Below are positions 24,877-33,667 of a stretch of 64,000 bases of DNA, piece after piece (the first letter of the stretch is position 1; the number at the start of each line of letters is the position of its first letter). The stretch comes from an uncultured Centipeda sp. GTDB lineage: Bacteria; Bacillota; Negativicutes; Selenomonadales; Selenomonadaceae. The position numbers and the translations under genes are program-made. The stretch covers positions 14,211 to 78,210 of the forward strand of contig CAJPQT010000013.1 in NCBI GenBank assembly GCA_905372865.1. Reading direction: 5' to 3'. The notes under the pieces are model-generated. The model was not told where the DNA came from, did not search any database, and worked only from the letters and a program-made list of their open reading frames with translations.

Positions 24877-25110
24877 ATGATGAAACGAGATCGAGGCCGC
24901 AAGCCTCGTCGTAAGGTCTGCTCGTTCTGCGTGGACAAGGTGGATCATATCGACTACAAGGATGCTGCAAAGCTGCGTCGGTTCACGACGGAGCGCGGCA
25001 AGATTCTGCCGCGCCGCATTTCCGGCAACTGCGCAAAGCATCAGCGGCAGGTAACGCTCGCAATCAAGCGCGCACGTAATATTGCACTGCTTCCGTTTAC
25101 GGCGGAGTAA
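24877..25110 (+). CDS. rpsR: 30S ribosomal protein S18
   Basis: 77 residues, with AAGGAGGGAC upstream. It has CSFCVDKVDHIDYKD and RGKILPRRISGNCAKHQRQVT; the cysteines CxxC and C-A-K-H suggest the zinc-binding form of S18. It binds S6 on the 30S platform. A terminator follows. Confidence 0.97.
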   Translation: MMKRDRGRKPRRKVCSFCVDKVDHIDYKDAAKLRRFTTERGKILPRRISGNCAKHQRQVTLAIKRARNIALLPFTAE

Positions 25111-25122
25111 GGGAGACCTCAG

Positions 25123-25150
25123 CGTCGCACCTCACAGGTGCGACGTTTTT
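25123..25150 (+). terminator. Terminator after rpsR
   Basis: CGTCGCACCT pairs perfectly with AGGTGCGACG around a 3-base loop, followed by TTTTT. Confidence 0.9.
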
Positions 25151-25250
25151 AATTTCATAACTCTAACGCATTGTTTACCTTTGCTTAAATACACTCCAAT
25201 CCAAAGGAAGTACGGTAGAGGCGGCGGAACACGAGACAAAGGAGTGAATG

Positions 25251-25574
25251 ATGATGAAGAACAAAAAATACAGTGCAAGTGTTTTGGCTGTGGCCCTGGG
25301 GCTCGGCATGATAGCGCTGTCTCCTGCAGTGGAGGCTGCGCCCATTTATCAGCCGCTCGACTACATCAACGGTGCGACGAACGAGTACAGCTTCCGCATG
25401 AAGGAGGAGGATCGCGTGCATGAGCAGAACGTGCGCAAGATCCGATTCGAGTTTCAGCGCGACGGCGATCAGGCGAAGTATGACCGTGCGATGAAGGAGG
25501 AACAGAAGCGCCACGATCAGGCGGTGAAGAATATTAAACGCGACTACGATAAGCGTACGCCGTGGCGGCGCTGA
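25251..25574 (+). CDS. Small exported, highly charged protein of unknown function
   Basis: About 107 residues. Residues 1-31 are a Sec signal peptide (basic start, hydrophobic core, cleavage after VEAA). The mature part is one long charged stretch rich in K, R, E, D, Q and H, probably a helix (KEEDRVHEQNVRKIRFEFQRD, with similar heptads later). Three ATG codons occur in a row at 25248, 25251 and 25254; spacing from AAAGGAG favours the second or third. Likely periplasmic. Single gene between terminators. No family recognised. Confidence 0.7.
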   Translation: MMKNKKYSASVLAVALGLGMIALSPAVEAAPIYQPLDYINGATNEYSFRMKEEDRVHEQNVRKIRFEFQRDGDQAKYDRAMKEEQKRHDQAVKNIKRDYDKRTPWRR

Positions 25575-25585
25575 ACAGAAGGCAT

Positions 25586-25630
25586 AAAAAGACCTTATCC
25601 CATGTGAGGAGCATGAGATAAGGTCTTTTA
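25586..25630. terminator. Bidirectional terminator
   Basis: AAAAAGACCTTATC pairs with GATAAGGTCTTTT over a 17-base loop, with T runs on both strands. It serves the small exported protein gene and the reverse-strand envelope cluster. Confidence 0.85.
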
Positions 25631-26863
25631 TTTGTGCAGGTCGATCGCATCGAGCACCGCTCCGCTCACCGTCTCGCATCGGATGTGAAGGCGATGCGCA
25701 TCCGCCTCCAGATAGAGGTAGTTGGACGGTGTGGGATCGGGGCCGGCGACGATGTCGTACGTCTCTGCAGGGACGTTGAAATACTGATTGCCCGCAGGGC
25801 CTGATAGGAGGTAGAGTGTGCCGTGTTCGTCTGTCTGTCGCGCACAGATGCGGCGACGGCGGTAGGCATGGACATGCCCCGAGACAACGAGATCGATGCC
25901 GAGCTCGTCGAATATATCCAGAAAGACCTGTCCCACGTCGCTGATGCCGCGATTTGTATTCTGCTCGGGCTGATTGTCACCGTATGCCAGGATATCCTTG
26001 TGCATGAGGACGAGCTTCCACCGAGCTGTGCTTGCTGCCGCATCGCGTCGGAGCCAGTCCATCTGCTCTGTCTTGAGCGCCGTGCCGCGTTCCTCCGCCT
26101 CAAGGAACTGGGTATCGAGGACGATGCAGTGCACCGCGCCAATATCGAAGGAATAGTAATGCCCGCGAAAATCACGGCTGCCGTTGTCGGGGAGTGCGAA
26201 GGTTTTCAGATAGCGGACGGGCGGTACTGCCGTCCACTGCAGTCCGTAGTATTCGTGGTTGCCGAGAACGGGCACATGGGGGTGACGTGCGAGGGCGGTG
26301 CCTGTCTCCATCGCCTCGAAGAAGCTGCGCCAGTGCCATGCGGATTCGCCGTTGTCCGTGAGGTCGCCGACGATGGCGGCACAGTCGGCGTTCGGATGCT
26401 GCTTCCATGCCGTCTGATAAGTTGTGTGCCAGATGTCGTAGCTCTCGCCGCATTGACTGTCCGAAAAGAGCAGGGCACGTACCTGCCCGTCCTCGTGTAT
26501 CGGTAGGATCGGAATCCAATCCGTCGCACCCGCTGCGTGTGCGACACGATAGGAACTGCCTGCGGTGGCAGGAATCTCACAGCGATAAATGAACTGAACT
26601 TCGTCGTCCATTGCGAGGTAGGTATAGGCAGGAATCGTACGATCCATGTGCCCTGTGCTGTCACGCAGCTCGACACGCACATTTTCGAGCTGCTGCGGGC
26701 TGTCCCACTGGATCATGCGCGTCTTTGCAGGATGTACTGTCACGATCTGGCGCAGGTGCTGGATGCCATCCGCAGCGAAAGCCGAGCGGGGCGCAAAGAG
26801 ACCGCCGAAGCCCATCGTAAGAATGGTCTTGGCGGCAGATTGCAAAAAGGAGCGGCGCGTCAT
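25628..26863 (-). CDS. Tat-exported calcineurin-like metallophosphoesterase
   Basis: 411 residues. The N-terminus TRRSFLQ followed by a hydrophobic stretch and AFA is a twin-arginine signal. About 90 residues of beta-sandwich (fibronectin-like, as in purple acid phosphatases) are followed by the catalytic core: D in LLFSDSQCG, GD in VGDLTDNGE, GNHEYYG, the His in LMHKDI and GHVHAYRR. All metal ligands are present. It probably removes phosphate from esters in the periplasm; the substrate is unknown. Last gene of a reverse cluster, overlapping the TVP38 gene by ATGA. Confidence 0.87.
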   Translation of the reverse strand: MTRRSFLQSAAKTILTMGFGGLFAPRSAFAADGIQHLRQIVTVHPAKTRMIQWDSPQQLENVRVELRDSTGHMDRTIPAYTYLAMDDEVQFIYRCEIPATAGSSYRVAHAAGATDWIPILPIHEDGQVRALLFSDSQCGESYDIWHTTYQTAWKQHPNADCAAIVGDLTDNGESAWHWRSFFEAMETGTALARHPHVPVLGNHEYYGLQWTAVPPVRYLKTFALPDNGSRDFRGHYYSFDIGAVHCIVLDTQFLEAEERGTALKTEQMDWLRRDAAASTARWKLVLMHKDILAYGDNQPEQNTNRGISDVGQVFLDIFDELGIDLVVSGHVHAYRRRRICARQTDEHGTLYLLSGPAGNQYFNVPAETYDIVAGPDPTPSNYLYLEADAHRLHIRCETVSGAVLDAIDLHK

Positions 26864-27585
26864 TTATTTTTCTCCGTTTTCTGCGAAACAGCTTCGGCAC
26901 GCATAAGATTTTTTTCATATCGTATGGCTGTGTAGATGAGGATGCCGGCAATAATGATGACGATGATCAGGCGTGTATTGTCTTCCTGCTGCATGATGAT
27001 GTCATGCCCGATGATCGCCTCAATGCCCGTCGATGGGAACTTGCCGACGAGTGACGCGAGCACATAGTCACGGAAGCGGATGGAAGAGAGTGCGCCAACG
27101 GCGTTCATGACGGCAGAGGGGAGGTAGGGCACCATACGACCGATGAGCATGATGATAAAGCCCTTGCTCCCGCTGTATTGGTCAACCTTCGCGAGAAAGG
27201 GGCTCTTTGCGATCGCCTTCTCCGCCGCCTCACGGAAGTAGAAGCGCATGAGGATGAAGGCAATCGTTACGCCGACGGTCTCTGCGATGCAGGAGAGAAT
27301 AATGCCGGGCACAATGCCAAAGAGGATGACATTCGCCGTCGAGAAGATGACGGCGGGCGGGAAGCCAAGTGCGTTCGTAAAGAGGGTGAGGAGAAAGGCA
27401 AAGACGACCGCCCACTCGCCGAACGAGCGGATGTACTCGACGGTTCGCGGGATGTCACCGCTCGCGAGCAGCGTAAAGAGCTCGGGCAGGAACTCCGGCG
27501 CGAGGAGGTGGATGATGACGAAGAGCAGGACGATTGCAAGTGCGGCACCGACCTTCAAAACGCCCATACCCATTTGCTGTTTCAT
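26860..27585 (-). CDS. TVP38/TMEM64 (DedA-like, SNARE-associated) membrane protein
   Basis: 241 residues with about five to six hydrophobic segments: one at 8-28, a central pair including FPPAVIFSTANVILFG, and a C-terminal one. The conserved core has the re-entrant pattern GRMVPYLPSAVMNAVGALSSI. The family moves or scrambles lipids, or keeps the proton gradient; DedA relatives handle undecaprenyl phosphate. Overlap with the phosphoesterase gene suggests coupled expression. Confidence 0.85.
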   Translation of the reverse strand: MKQQMGMGVLKVGAALAIVLLFVIIHLLAPEFLPELFTLLASGDIPRTVEYIRSFGEWAVVFAFLLTLFTNALGFPPAVIFSTANVILFGIVPGIILSCIAETVGVTIAFILMRFYFREAAEKAIAKSPFLAKVDQYSGSKGFIIMLIGRMVPYLPSAVMNAVGALSSIRFRDYVLASLVGKFPSTGIEAIIGHDIIMQQEDNTRLIIVIIIAGILIYTAIRYEKNLMRAEAVSQKTEKNK

Positions 27586-27597
27586 GGAAGATACCTC

Positions 27598-27945
27598 CTA
27601 GGTGGTCAGCACCAGAGCGAGTGCGCCGAGAATGAGGGCGAGGCTGAACCCCTGCATTGCATTCGCAATACTCTTTCCGTGACTGCGTGAGTAGCGTGCG
27701 ACAATCTTTCGCAGCTCGAAGATCAAGAAGGAGAGACAGAAGAAGATGAGCGGGAGGTCTCCCTCCGTCCATCCATAGGCGAAGATCACGGCGGCAAGGA
27801 CGATGCCGGTTTGCTCACCGCGCGAAAAGATGCGTTCGGGTTCTTTCTCGTGTTCTCGTGCGTCAATTTCTGCGCGTGTCAGCGGAATACCCATCTCGTT
27901 CACTTTTTCCTGATTGCGGTCAAACCAGCGGTAGTGAAATCCCAT
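27598..27945 (-). CDS. Small membrane protein, unknown function
   Basis: 115 residues. Residues 1-42 are polar and charged, then about three hydrophobic segments (GIVLAAVIFAYGW, LPLIFFCLSFLIFEL, SLALILGALALVL). Sits 12 bases upstream of the TVP38 gene and 19 bases after the amidase gene, so it is in the same transcript. No family recognised. Confidence 0.7.
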   Translation of the reverse strand: MGFHYRWFDRNQEKVNEMGIPLTRAEIDAREHEKEPERIFSRGEQTGIVLAAVIFAYGWTEGDLPLIFFCLSFLIFELRKIVARYSRSHGKSIANAMQGFSLALILGALALVLTT

Positions 27946-27964
27946 GATGCTTCACCTCCATGAG

Positions 27965-28816
27965 CTATGTTGCAATGCGCCTCTGCGCAGGCGATGGATT
28001 TGGCTTGGGGAGATCGGGACGCTTATTGGGCTTTAGACCCGGTTTTTCCGGCGGTGGCTGCACGGGCGGATTGGGAGCACTTGGTGTCGGATGGCTCGGC
28101 CGCGTCATGCCGTTCCTGCGCTTTGCCTCCTCCATCCGTGCGCGGAGCAGTTCACGCCGACGTTCTTCTTCCTCGCGCTCCCGCTGTGCAATGCGCAGGC
28201 GTTCTGTCTGCATCTCCTCAGAGCTGTAGTAAATGCGTGCCTGCTGCACGATGTCGGGCAGCTGTGCGTAGAGATGTCGTCCGGGGCAGACTGTTGCATT
28301 GAGATCGCGATGTCCCTTTACCGTGCCTTGCCACATGGGATCGAGCTGATAGACCGTGCACAGCGATGCGATGAGACGTGCCGCCGAGACTTTCTGTGCC
28401 TCGGTCGGAGCGCCGATCTCGAAGTTGCCGGCGAGGTTAATACCGACGGTGTGATTGTTCTCACCGTAAACGTGTGCGCCGATCGTACCGAGCGGGCGCC
28501 CCTGTTCGATTGTGCCGTCCTTGCGAATGAGGAAGTGATATCCGATGCCCGACCATCCATTGTTCAAATGCCACTCATGGACGCTGCTTGCCGAGACATC
28601 ATCGTCGTTTGCCATGCCGATATGATGGACGACGATACAGTCGGTAACGAAGCGGTTCTCGAGTATACCGAACTTTAAATGTGTGGGACGGACGGACACA
28701 CCCGGCAGCGCCGACGGAATGTACCATGATGCCTCAGCGACAGAGGGGAAGAAGGGGGAAACAGCGGCACCAATGCCGACAAGTGCGCATCTGCGCAAAA
28801 ATTCTCTACGAGTCAT
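27965..28816 (-). CDS. Tat-exported N-acetylmuramoyl-L-alanine amidase (Amidase_2/PGRP)
   Basis: 283 residues from the ATG at 28816, with AGGAG 8 bases upstream; a start 33 bases earlier is possible. TRREFLRR plus a hydrophobic core and AEA give a twin-arginine signal. The catalytic domain shows zinc ligands HH in IVVHHIGM, H in KGHRDL and C in TVCPG, and substrate residues in WSGIGYHFLIRKDG. It cleaves the amide bond between MurNAc and the peptide stem. From about residue 195 a charged coiled-coil (EREEEERRRELLRARMEE) and a Pro-rich tail follow, unusual for the family. The gene overlaps the ABC transporter gene by 11 bases. Confidence 0.88.
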   Translation of the reverse strand: MTRREFLRRCALVGIGAAVSPFFPSVAEASWYIPSALPGVSVRPTHLKFGILENRFVTDCIVVHHIGMANDDDVSASSVHEWHLNNGWSGIGYHFLIRKDGTIEQGRPLGTIGAHVYGENNHTVGINLAGNFEIGAPTEAQKVSAARLIASLCTVYQLDPMWQGTVKGHRDLNATVCPGRHLYAQLPDIVQQARIYYSSEEMQTERLRIAQREREEEERRRELLRARMEEAKRRNGMTRPSHPTPSAPNPPVQPPPEKPGLKPNKRPDLPKPNPSPAQRRIAT

Positions 28817-30518
28817 GAGGGATCTCCTGATAGGTATACGTTTGGTCACTCAGATGGAGCTCCGTATCATGAAGGGCAAAAAGGGTCGAGCGATGCCCGA
28901 TGCTGATTATACTTGCCGAGGGGAGCTCCTGATGGAGCAGTTCATACAGTGCCCGTTCACGCGGCTCGTCGAGGGCAGAGGTTGCCTCGTCGAGGAAAAT
29001 CCAGTCGGGGCGGATGAGCAGGATCCGTGCGAAGGCGAGCCGCTGCTGCTCGCCGAGCGATAGGATGCGGCTCCAGTCGTCCACATCATCCAGCCGCGCG
29101 GAAAAATGGTCGAGACCGACGCATGTTAGAATGCGTGCGATCTCTTCGTCCGATGCGGCTGCGGTGCGCGGATAGGAGAGTGCACGGCGCAGTGACCCGA
29201 GGACGAGATAGGGGCGTTGGGGGAGGAAGAGACGCTTCGCTCCTGCGGGCAGCGTGATCGTGCCGCTGCCATACGGCCAGATGCCCGCGAGGGCCCGCAG
29301 GAGTGTGCTCTTGCCGGCACCCGAGGCACCCGTTACGAGGATGCGGCTGCCGTGCGGCAGCGCCAGTGTGCACGCCGTGAGGAGCGGGAGACCGTCCGGC
29401 AGCGTGATCGAAAGGTCTTGGAGTGTGAGCTCGTTCGCCGTGCCCTCGCCCCGCTCGATAGTGCTCTTTACCCGAGCGCACTCCTCCATGTGCTCGGTAA
29501 AGCCGGTGAGTCGCTGGATAACCGCAGCGAGCTCCGCGATGGAGCTGTAGGAGTCGACAAAGAAGGAGAGTGCATCCTGCACGCGTCCGAACGCCAAGAT
29601 CGTCTGCATGAGCCCGCCGAGTGCGATCTCACCCGCATAGTAGCGCGGTGCTGCCATGATGAGTGGAAAGATGATCGCGAGCTGTCCGTAGCCGTTGACG
29701 TAGAAGTTCAGCAGCTTCGTGCGGCGCATGAGCCCCCAGTAGTTCTTGATGACGTTTGCGAATCGCTCCTTGAACCCGACACCCTCCGCCATTTCGCCGC
29801 GATAGAATGCGATGCTCTCGCTGTTTTCGCGCACGCGCATCATGCTGAAACGAAAGTCTGCCTCGTAGCGCTGCTGGTCGAAGTTCAGACGGATGAGTTT
29901 TTTCCCAACGAGATGGACGAAGTATGTGCCAAGTACAGAGTAGAGGAGGGACAGCCAGAACATATAGCCGTAGACCGTAAACTCTGCATCGCCGATGGGA
30001 ATGGTGATAAGGCCCGAGAGGTTCCAGAGCACGACGGCAAATGCGCCGAGTGTCGTCAGCTGCTTGAGGACTCCGACGAACAATGTAAGCGTCAGAGAGA
30101 CGAACTGGTTGATATCTTCGCTGATGCGCTGATCTGGGTTATCCGTATCGCTGCGCAGCACCTGCAGACGATAGTAGACCTGTCCATGCATCCAGCGGGC
30201 AAGGTATTGCTCCGTCATCCATGTACGCCAGCTGATTGTGAGCATCTGACGGAGATAGACCGCATAGACGGCAATGATGATATAGATAAAGGCCAGTACG
30301 GTGAACTCGCCGATCAGCGGCCAGAATGATGTCCAGTCATAAGCCTGCAGTGCGTCGTAGAAGATGCGGTACCAGTCGTTGATCCGTACGAGCAGATAGA
30401 CCATGATCAGGTTGAGCACGATGACTGAGATGAGCAGACCGCGTGCCTTCCACTTCTCGGGAGAACTCCAATACCCTTTAAACAGCTGCCAAAAGCCACG
30501 CGCGAGAGGGAACTTCAA
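28806..30518 (-). CDS. SbmA/BacA-like ABC transporter (fused permease-ATPase)
   Basis: 570 residues. N-terminal 330 residues with about six membrane spans and the SbmA/BacA/YddA pattern (NDWYRIFYDALQ; SWRTWMTEQYLARWM; DNPDQRISEDI). C-terminal nucleotide-binding domain: Walker A TGASGAGKSTLLRAL, signature LSLGEQQRLAFAR, Walker B WIFLDEATSALD. Relatives take up peptides, B12 or very-long-chain fatty acids; YddA-type members carry the ATPase as here. It is the first gene of the reverse-strand envelope cluster. Confidence 0.88.
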   Translation of the reverse strand: MKFPLARGFWQLFKGYWSSPEKWKARGLLISVIVLNLIMVYLLVRINDWYRIFYDALQAYDWTSFWPLIGEFTVLAFIYIIIAVYAVYLRQMLTISWRTWMTEQYLARWMHGQVYYRLQVLRSDTDNPDQRISEDINQFVSLTLTLFVGVLKQLTTLGAFAVVLWNLSGLITIPIGDAEFTVYGYMFWLSLLYSVLGTYFVHLVGKKLIRLNFDQQRYEADFRFSMMRVRENSESIAFYRGEMAEGVGFKERFANVIKNYWGLMRRTKLLNFYVNGYGQLAIIFPLIMAAPRYYAGEIALGGLMQTILAFGRVQDALSFFVDSYSSIAELAAVIQRLTGFTEHMEECARVKSTIERGEGTANELTLQDLSITLPDGLPLLTACTLALPHGSRILVTGASGAGKSTLLRALAGIWPYGSGTITLPAGAKRLFLPQRPYLVLGSLRRALSYPRTAAASDEEIARILTCVGLDHFSARLDDVDDWSRILSLGEQQRLAFARILLIRPDWIFLDEATSALDEPRERALYELLHQELPSASIISIGHRSTLFALHDTELHLSDQTYTYQEIPHDS

Positions 30519-30591
30519 AACATATCCTCCTTCGTAAACGAACGCCTTTCATTATAATATTTTTTCACATGCTCTGCAAGACATTCGGCGG

Positions 30592-30621
30592 GATAAGAAT
30601 AATATAATGGAAATTGTTATC
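30592..30621. promoter_or_regulatory. Fur-like inverted repeat between ABC transporter and exbB
   Basis: GATAAGAAT and ATTGTTATC form an inverted repeat (8 of 9 positions) with a 12-base centre, in the shared upstream region of exbB and the divergent ABC gene. Half-sites fit the GATAAT/ATTATC pattern of Fur. Weaker than the site upstream of tonB. Confidence 0.4.
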
Positions 30622-30714
30622 GTTGACGTGTAAAAAAATATATAGTAGAATAAAAAAACTTATCAATGCATGGCGTAGGTCATTCCAGTGCAAAAAGGAA
30701 GGAAAGATTGCAGA

Positions 30715-31404
30715 ATGGAGTTTATTTCACAGGGAATGGAGTTTTTTCGGCAGGGCGGCATCGTTATGTACTTCCTGCTGGCGGCATCGATCTTTGTCGT
30801 TTTTATCGGCATTGAGCGTGCATTCTACTTTGCGCGCGCAGATGCGGGGCGTGCATTTGCGCAGGAGTTCATGCTGGATATCGCCAACGAGCGCTTCAAG
30901 GAGGCCGTGCAGCTGACCAATGAGAGGCGCGGTTCGATTGCGGATATTCTGTTCAGTGCGATCTCAAAGAACAGCAAGAACTCGCGCAAGATGTCCTCCT
31001 ACATGGAGATCCAGTCCGGCATCGCACTCTCGAAGATGCGTAGCCGTATGTACTATCTGAGCGTTATCGTCACCATGGCACCGCTGCTTGGTCTGCTTGG
31101 AACGATCAGCGGCATGATCTCGACGTTCAGCGTGTTCAATCTTGAGGCGGGCGAGCCGAGTGCGATCACGGGCGGTGTCGGTGAGGCTCTGATTGCAACG
31201 GCAATGGGCCTGTGCGTTGCGATCATTGCACTCGCGGTACACGCGTATTTCTCGCAGCGCATTGAGAACATCGTCACGGATATGGAGATGTGCTTCTCGG
31301 CCGCTGAGAGCAGCCGCGTGGAACTGGCACGCGCGGCAGGCATCAAGGGCGTGATCGAAACATCTCTTCATATGGGAGAAGCGGCAGAAGGTGATGAGGC
31401 ATGA
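30715..31404 (+). CDS. exbB: MotA/TolQ/ExbB proton channel protein
   Basis: 229 residues from ATG 30715 (GGAAGGAAAG 9 bases upstream); an in-frame GTG at 30688 lacks a site. Three membrane segments: 14-33 (GGIVMYFLLAASIFVVFIGI), about 117-140 and about 153-176, with the family core APLLGLLGTISGMISTF and GGVGEALIATAMGL. It forms the pentameric channel with ExbD that powers TonB. The stop overlaps exbD. Confidence 0.93.
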   Translation: MEFISQGMEFFRQGGIVMYFLLAASIFVVFIGIERAFYFARADAGRAFAQEFMLDIANERFKEAVQLTNERRGSIADILFSAISKNSKNSRKMSSYMEIQSGIALSKMRSRMYYLSVIVTMAPLLGLLGTISGMISTFSVFNLEAGEPSAITGGVGEALIATAMGLCVAIIALAVHAYFSQRIENIVTDMEMCFSAAESSRVELARAAGIKGVIETSLHMGEAAEGDEA

Positions 31405-31799
31405 GGCTGCGCGACAGAAGGGCATTTGAAAAGCCCGAGGTCATGATCATCCCCATGATCGACATCATGTTCTTCCTGCTCGTATTCTTCATTATGAGCA
31501 CGCTCTACATGGTGAACCTCAAGACCGTGGACGTGAATCTGCCAAAGGCGCAGACGGCGCAGACCCAGCTGAACGTGACCTATCTCGTCACCGTACGCAA
31601 GGACGGCTCACTCTGGCTCGAGGACAAGCAGATCGACGAGGCAACGCTCCTGCGCCGTGCGCGTGCCGAGAGCCAGAAGAACCAGCGCTTTGCCGTTGTT
31701 GTCCGCGCGGATGGGGATCTGAACTACAGCGGTGTCATGGAGCTGCTGGACAAGTTCCGCAAAGAGGGAATCACGCGATTCGGACTTGCGGCGGAATAA
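31401..31799 (+). CDS. exbD: ExbD/TolR biopolymer transport protein
   Basis: 132 residues, overlapping exbB by ATGA. One membrane span at about 15-35 with the essential proton-carrying Asp in PMIDIMFFLLVFF, followed by a periplasmic domain. Partner of ExbB and TonB. A strong terminator follows. Confidence 0.95.
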   Translation: MRLRDRRAFEKPEVMIIPMIDIMFFLLVFFIMSTLYMVNLKTVDVNLPKAQTAQTQLNVTYLVTVRKDGSLWLEDKQIDEATLLRRARAESQKNQRFAVVVRADGDLNYSGVMELLDKFRKEGITRFGLAAE

Positions 31800-31811
31800 A
31801 TATGTATAGGA

Positions 31812-31845
31812 AAAGACCGAAGCCGCTGCGGCTTCGGTCTTTGCG
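31812..31845. terminator. Terminator after exbD (convergent genes)
   Basis: AAAGACCGAAGCCG pairs with CGGCTTCGGTCTTT around a 3-base loop; A and T flanks allow use from both sides. Confidence 0.9.
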
Positions 31846-33543
31846 TTACGGCGACAGTTCGACGCGCGGCTGTGCCTCAAGCCGAATCTCGAACGTGCGC
31901 GGCCACGGATAGTATGCCGTGATATTGCTGCGTACCGCACGTAGCCGCATATTGTTTTGTACGAGCGGGGCGCGAAATGCGGCGGTGGATTCATAGCTGC
32001 GGATGCGGCGACTGAGGTCGTTTGTGAGCAGATCGTTCGCCCAACGCCAGTTGCGCGTGAGGTCGAGATCGGCCGTGTTTTGATAGCCCGCCATGCGGAG
32101 GGTATCGTTGACGCGGTCGATCGTCTCCTTCAGATAAAATTCGTCCTCTGCGACGCGCCCTGTGAGAAACGCAAGATTTGCATAGGCGGTACGTTCCTGT
32201 TCGGCAGCGGACGCTGTGCTCTGTATGGCACAGTAATAGAGAACCGCTTCCGAGAGTGCCGTGCCGATGGCGTTGCTCGCCGTATTCCATCCTGCGTACG
32301 CCGTGAGGGCGTTTACAGGGACATTCTTTTCGATCAGCATCGGGAGCAGCGTCTCCTCTGCACGGAAGTGACGCGAGAGATCGACGAGCGCGACGCGCGT
32401 CCCTGCTGCAATCATATCCTTGACGGCACCAGCGGCAGACGCGCGTGTGCCGAGTGTGTCTGTCGCACTGTCCCCTGCCGAAACGAAGAGTGTCACGTCG
32501 CTGTGCGTGTCATCCGCAGCGAGAGACGCACCGAGCAGGTCGATCTTCTCGCGTACGGTCGCATCGTTCGAGACTGCCATAAACGGGAATACCATATCGG
32601 CCATATCCTCCCGTGCATAGCGCAGATCGATGCGCGGCGGCGATCCTCCGCGCGTGCACAGCTCATCCACGGAGAGCCGTGCAAGCATCGAGAGTGCAAT
32701 CTCATCCGCGCCGTGGACAATCATCGCCCGTTCGGGGGCGATATTTTTTTGTACAAGCAGGTTGGAAAGCTCCTTTTTTTTGAGATTCCCGACGGAATAC
32801 TCCTCGCCGTCATCCTGTCCAAGTATGAGGCGCGTGAGCACCCCCTCCTTCGTGAGATCAATGAGCGTGGAGGCGAGCGCCGTACTCTCGTCGAAGTGCG
32901 CAAGATATTTTTGCAGATCGTCGGACGGGAACTCTGTGCGCAGTCGCTCCATCTCGTTCTCGTCGACGGCCAGACCCTCGCCTGCACGTCCGAGGAGACG
33001 CGCGTACGCGAGTAGGGCGCGCCGCTCGTGCCAGCCCTCAATCCCGTCCTGCGGAATCGCGCGCGGCAAAATGTAGAAGGCGTGCAGGGGAACGCTTGGA
33101 TGCGCTGCGTGCAGCGTGCGCAGATATGTGGCAAGCGTGTCGATGTCATTCGCCGAGATGTGCACCTCGCGTGCCGCGAGCAGGCCGCCCGAGAGCAGCT
33201 GATCGACCGAGAGGATAACGGTATCTGCGCTTCCCGCATTCTCCGCAAGCCAGCGGCGCATCGCAGCTGTGTCGCCTGCCTTGGAGTAGTAGTCCATATA
33301 CTCCGTCGGCGGCGTTGCGATTTCGCGCCCGATGATCTTCCCGCCGTTTATGACGAACTCTCGGCACGGCGGACGCGAGTCGAGCGGTACCAGGAGAATC
33401 GGACGCTTCCCCGCATCACGCTCCATTTCCATCGCAACGGACAGCGTGCGCCACTCACCGACAGATGTCGGATGGAATACGAAGTGAAAGAGCAGGAGGG
33501 AGAGCGCGAGGAAGAGGACGATCACAAGGAAATTTTTTTTCAT
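31846..33543 (-). CDS. DUF4127 family protein, membrane-anchored
   Basis: 565 residues from ATG 33543, with GGAG 7 bases upstream; the open frame goes 79 codons further back but overlaps rsmD and is not family-like. Residues 4-24 are a signal anchor (FLVIVLFLALSLLLFHFVF). The rest matches DUF4127: ILLVPLDSRPPCREFV, VILSVDQLLSGGLLAAREV, LILGQDDGEEY, and a late VALVDLSRHF. Function is unknown; the D/H/GQDDG motifs suggest a metal- or substrate-binding pocket, and members are exported. Single gene, divergent from rsmD. Confidence 0.85.
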   Translation of the reverse strand: MKKNFLVIVLFLALSLLLFHFVFHPTSVGEWRTLSVAMEMERDAGKRPILLVPLDSRPPCREFVINGGKIIGREIATPPTEYMDYYSKAGDTAAMRRWLAENAGSADTVILSVDQLLSGGLLAAREVHISANDIDTLATYLRTLHAAHPSVPLHAFYILPRAIPQDGIEGWHERRALLAYARLLGRAGEGLAVDENEMERLRTEFPSDDLQKYLAHFDESTALASTLIDLTKEGVLTRLILGQDDGEEYSVGNLKKKELSNLLVQKNIAPERAMIVHGADEIALSMLARLSVDELCTRGGSPPRIDLRYAREDMADMVFPFMAVSNDATVREKIDLLGASLAADDTHSDVTLFVSAGDSATDTLGTRASAAGAVKDMIAAGTRVALVDLSRHFRAEETLLPMLIEKNVPVNALTAYAGWNTASNAIGTALSEAVLYYCAIQSTASAAEQERTAYANLAFLTGRVAEDEFYLKETIDRVNDTLRMAGYQNTADLDLTRNWRWANDLLTNDLSRRIRSYESTAAFRAPLVQNNMRLRAVRSNITAYYPWPRTFEIRLEAQPRVELSP

Positions 33544-33602
33544 TATGCTTCTCCATTTCGTAGTTTTCATATTATAACATACTTTTATGCCGCGGCGACC
33601 TG

Positions 33603-33632
33603 TTGAAATACGAATGCAAATTGTGGTAGAAT
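33603..33632 (+). promoter_or_regulatory. Promoter of the rsmD-coaD operon
   Basis: TTGAAA at 33603-33608, 18 bases, TAGAAT at 33627-33632, about 35 bases before rsmD. Confidence 0.6.
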
Positions 33633-33667
33633 AGGAAAGTCCATAGTAGAATGGCGGGAGGAATGCG

